Shown: piece after piece, positions 39,724-41,748 of the stretch
Layout: the number at the start of each line of letters is the position of its first letter
Position numbering within the stretch: the stretch's first letter is position 1
DNA from: Conexibacter sp.
Lineage (GTDB): Bacteria; Actinomycetota; Thermoleophilia; Solirubrobacterales; 70-9
Length of the DNA stretch: 41,748 bases
NCBI GenBank assembly: GCA_018263295.1
Contig: JADFCZ010000046.1
Span: 1-41,748, forward strand
Direction: 5' to 3'
Made by a program: the position numbers and the translations under genes
The notes under the pieces: model-generated
What the model saw: only the letters and a program-made list of their open reading frames with translations
What the model was told of the DNA's origin: nothing
Databases searched by the model: none

Positions 39724-40611
39724 TCAGGCGGCGACTTGCTCGGTCCGCCGCATGAATTCGAGGATGCGCTCGCCTTCCTCATCCGAGAGGTGCTTGCGCC
39801 ACGTCTGCGTCGAGTCGAAGAAGTCCATCGACGCGACCGCCCTCGCGAAGGAGGCCGACCAGGGCAGGTCCGCGAATCGGCAGATCTCGCCCAGCGCCTC
39901 CTCCGGTTTCCTGATCAGGGTCTCGTAGGCCAGCTGGTGGACCCGGCCGTCGAGCAGGGCGGAGTTGGCCGCGATGTCGTCGAGATCGAGCCGGATCTTC
40001 AATGCGGTCGACAGCTGCGGCCCGCCACCGAGTCCGCTCCAGGCCTCGAGGTAGGGCTCGGGTACCTCGCCCCACTGCCATTCCGGGGAGTCCGGAGCAC
40101 TCGTCACGTCGAGCCATCCGGCCTTGATCCACGAGCTGACCACCGAGCGCGGATCGCGCTGCAGGAAGACGAAGCGGGCATCGGGATAGATGCGGTGGAA
40201 GTAGGTCATACGGGCCCAGCCGGTCACCTTGACGAGTAGCCGCTTACGGCCCTGGTACCTGATCACGCGGCCGGTGGCGGCGCGTACGGGCTCGATCATC
40301 GCCTCATCGATCTCCTCGGGCACCTGAGGACTGTCGCGCCGCGAGAATCCCGGAAGGTAGCTCTCCCAGAACCGATACGCCTCGAAGGGTTTCGGGAAGG
40401 CGCGCCTGTGCTTGAGCCCGGTCGGAAGCGGTGCCGAGTACAGCCGCGAGAACACCGACAACCACGGCTGCCGGGGGAAGGTCTCGTTGAAGGTCGAGAG
40501 CCACGCGAGATCCTCGTGCCGAGCCAGAACGCGGTGGAGGAAGGTCGAGCCGCAACGGCCGGTCCCGACCACGATCAGCGGGCGTTGACCCGTAGCTCGG
40601 ACGACCGCCAT
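39724..40611 (-). CDS. Sulfotransferase family protein
   Basis: This 295-residue protein has the phosphosulfate loop VVGTGRCGSTFLHRVL (about 14-29) and the 3'-phosphate motif FLQRDPRSVVSSW (about 149-161). Later, VHQLAYETLIRKPEEALGEICRFADL marks the conserved C-terminal region. It differs from its downstream neighbour well beyond the two motifs, so the pair probably have different acceptors. A TAGCTT box 6 nt before ATG 40611 would drive both. Both enzymes need PAPS, whose synthesis genes are not here. Confidence 0.87.
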   Translation of the reverse strand: MAVVRATGQRPLIVVGTGRCGSTFLHRVLARHEDLAWLSTFNETFPRQPWLSVFSRLYSAPLPTGLKHRRAFPKPFEAYRFWESYLPGFSRRDSPQVPEEIDEAMIEPVRAATGRVIRYQGRKRLLVKVTGWARMTYFHRIYPDARFVFLQRDPRSVVSSWIKAGWLDVTSAPDSPEWQWGEVPEPYLEAWSGLGGGPQLSTALKIRLDLDDIAANSALLDGRVHQLAYETLIRKPEEALGEICRFADLPWSASFARAVASMDFFDSTQTWRKHLSDEEGERILEFMRRTEQVAA

Positions 40612-40617
40612 GGGTGA

Positions 40618-40623
40618 AAGCTA
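40618..40623 (-). promoter_or_regulatory. -10 box (TAGCTT) of sulfotransferase pair
   Basis: On the minus strand TAGCTT is followed by 6 nt and then ATG 40611. It matches the TANNNT leaderless rule. Confidence 0.38.
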
Positions 40624-40705
40624 ACAGGAAGCCCTGCAAGGACGCTGGACAAACGTCCGGTCCGTTCAGCCAAGTTCGTGAGGCGCGGAGGCGGGTCGAT
40701 AGCGG

Positions 40706-41748
40706 GTGGGACCGGGTGCCCTGAGCCCGGCTTGGGAAGGATCGGACATTCCAAAGCTCGCAAACACCGTAGGGATCGCTGTGCTGGCGCTGACGCTGAC
40801 GTTGGCGGCGCTCGTCATCCACGGCTCATCCGCAGCGGCGGCTTCCGGATGCGATCTGATCGCTTCGCCCGGCGGATCGGACTCCGCGCCCGGCACCGAA
40901 GCTGAGCCGCTGGAGACCGCCACGGCGTTGATCAGCACCCTGGAGAGCGGCGAGACGGGTTGCCTGCGTGCCGGCACGTACGTGGGTCGGCAGTTCGAGA
41001 TCAGGACGCCGGGGGTGACGCTGACCAGCTTTCCCGGCGAACGCGCGACGCTCCACGGACAGCTGCGCTTCGGCTACAAGGCGGACGGGTCGGTGGCGGA
41101 GAACATGAATCTGGACGGCCGCAACGATGACGAGCTCCTCGGGCCGCTCATCTACGCCGACGACGCGATCCTGCGTGGAAACGTCATCACCAACCACCAC
41201 CAGGGGATCTGCGTGGCCGTGAGCAACTACCAGGACCTCCCACCGACCCGCGGGGTCCTGATCGAGAACAACGTGATCCACGACTGCGGCGAGCTGCCGG
41301 CGACCAACCATCACCACGGCATCTACGTATCCCACGCGCGGGACACGGTGATCAGGAACAACGTGATCTACGGCAACGCCGACCGCGGCGTCCAGCTCTA
41401 CCCCGACGCCGACGACTCGATCGTCACCGGCAACGTGATCGACGGCAACGGTCAAGGCGTGATCTTCGGTGGCGGTCCCGACTCCTCTTCCGACGACAAC
41501 CTCGTTGCGGGCAACGTGATCACCGGATCGAACATCCGCTGGAACATTCAGTCCCACTGGCAGGGCCCGGTCGGATCGGGCAACGTCGCCCGCGACAACT
41601 GCGTCTGGACGACGAACGTGGAGTACCCGGGCTTGCCGCCCGGAAGCGGCATCGAGCCGGAGATGGTCGGCGCCCGCGCTTTCGACAACGTCGTCGCCGA
41701 TCCCGTCGGGCCTCGACGGGGTTGCGCAGCGGCGGCCAAGGCCGGTAC
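40706..41748 (+). CDS. Secreted right-handed beta-helix protein (3' end beyond window)
   Basis: The frame is open to the last base, giving at least 347 residues. A hydrophobic signal (VGIAVLALTLTLAALVIHG) ends in SSAAAAS. The mature start CDLIASPGGSDSAPGTEAEPL and LRAGTYVG is the usual opening of DUF1565-type parallel beta-helix proteins. About six turns follow with the repeating strand core NVI (GNVITNHH, NNVIHDCG, NNVIYGNA, GNVIDGNG, GNVITGSN), typical of PbH1 repeats. These proteins bind or cleave polysaccharides. The start is unsure: GTG 40706 keeps a Lys before the signal core, while GTG 40781 has AGGG 6 nt upstream but no basic residue. It is divergent from the sulfotransferases. Confidence 0.78.
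   Translation, partial: MGPGALSPAWEGSDIPKLANTVGIAVLALTLTLAALVIHGSSAAAASGCDLIASPGGSDSAPGTEAEPLETATALISTLESGETGCLRAGTYVGRQFEIRTPGVTLTSFPGERATLHGQLRFGYKADGSVAENMNLDGRNDDELLGPLIYADDAILRGNVITNHHQGICVAVSNYQDLPPTRGVLIENNVIHDCGELPATNHHHGIYVSHARDTVIRNNVIYGNADRGVQLYPDADDSIVTGNVIDGNGQGVIFGGGPDSSSDDNLVAGNVITGSNIRWNIQSHWQGPVGSGNVARDNCVWTTNVEYPGLPPGSGIEPEMVGARAFDNVVADPVGPRRGCAAAAKAG

Noticed and set aside
1-41748. Insertion sequences, phage genes, integrase or attachment sites near the tRNA
   Set aside because: No transposase, integrase or recombinase motif was seen. The tRNA-Val 3' end is not repeated elsewhere in the window as far as I could see by eye.

Overview
This window is high-GC DNA with dense, GC-ending codon use and many GTG starts. 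The order rpmI-rplT-trmH-pheS-pheT-argC-argJ-argB-argD is the classical actinobacterial one. Together with the many leaderless starts, it suggests an actinobacterium, most plausibly a deep-branching soil lineage such as Thermoleophilia/Solirubrobacterales. The phylum call is fairly safe; the class is inference. No insertion sequence, phage gene, integrase, CRISPR array or rRNA was seen.

Region 1 (1-9.2 kb) holds mixed metabolic genes in short units: a secreted lipoprotein, a pair of small unknown genes, homocysteine S-methyltransferase, a GST-fold protein, a cytochrome c/methyltransferase pair, a RibD/DHFR-fold reductase, a saccharopine-dehydrogenase-like protein, tRNA-Val(GAC), an acyl-CoA dehydrogenase, a second methyltransferase and a glutaredoxin-fold protein. 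Region 2 (9.2-23 kb) is the housekeeping core: a polytopic membrane protein, thrS, infC-rpmI-rplT ending in a clear intrinsic terminator, then trmH-pheS-pheT-argC-argJ-argB-argD, whose start and stop codons overlap throughout. argF, argR, argG and argH do not follow argD.

Region 3 (23-41.7 kb) is an accessory cell-surface locus. It holds two GT4 glycosyltransferases, a Thr-rich anchored protein, an aldo/keto reductase, a GNAT protein divergent from an operon of NAD-synthase-like enzyme, asparagine-synthase-like amidotransferase, acyl carrier protein and AMP-forming ligase, then a galactose-oxidase-type copper radical oxidase, an O-antigen ligase/polymerase-like protein with TPRs, a small LPFTG-anchored protein, a polyprenyl-phosphate sugar-1-phosphate transferase, two sulfotransferases and a secreted beta-helix protein cut by the window end. 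I read it as synthesis of a surface glycan with modification: priming, sugar addition, polymerisation or ligation, sulfation, ACP-bound acyl/amide decoration and extracellular oxidation. That joint function is inference.

The strongest non-coding signal is a TANNNT hexamer (often TAGRNT) ending 6-9 nt before the start codon of nearly every gene that opens a transcription unit. It implies predominantly leaderless transcripts and was used here to choose several starts. The most interesting possible new system is the NadE-like/AsnB/ACP/ligase operon with its divergent GNAT partner and the oxidase, polymerase and LPFTG genes that follow.
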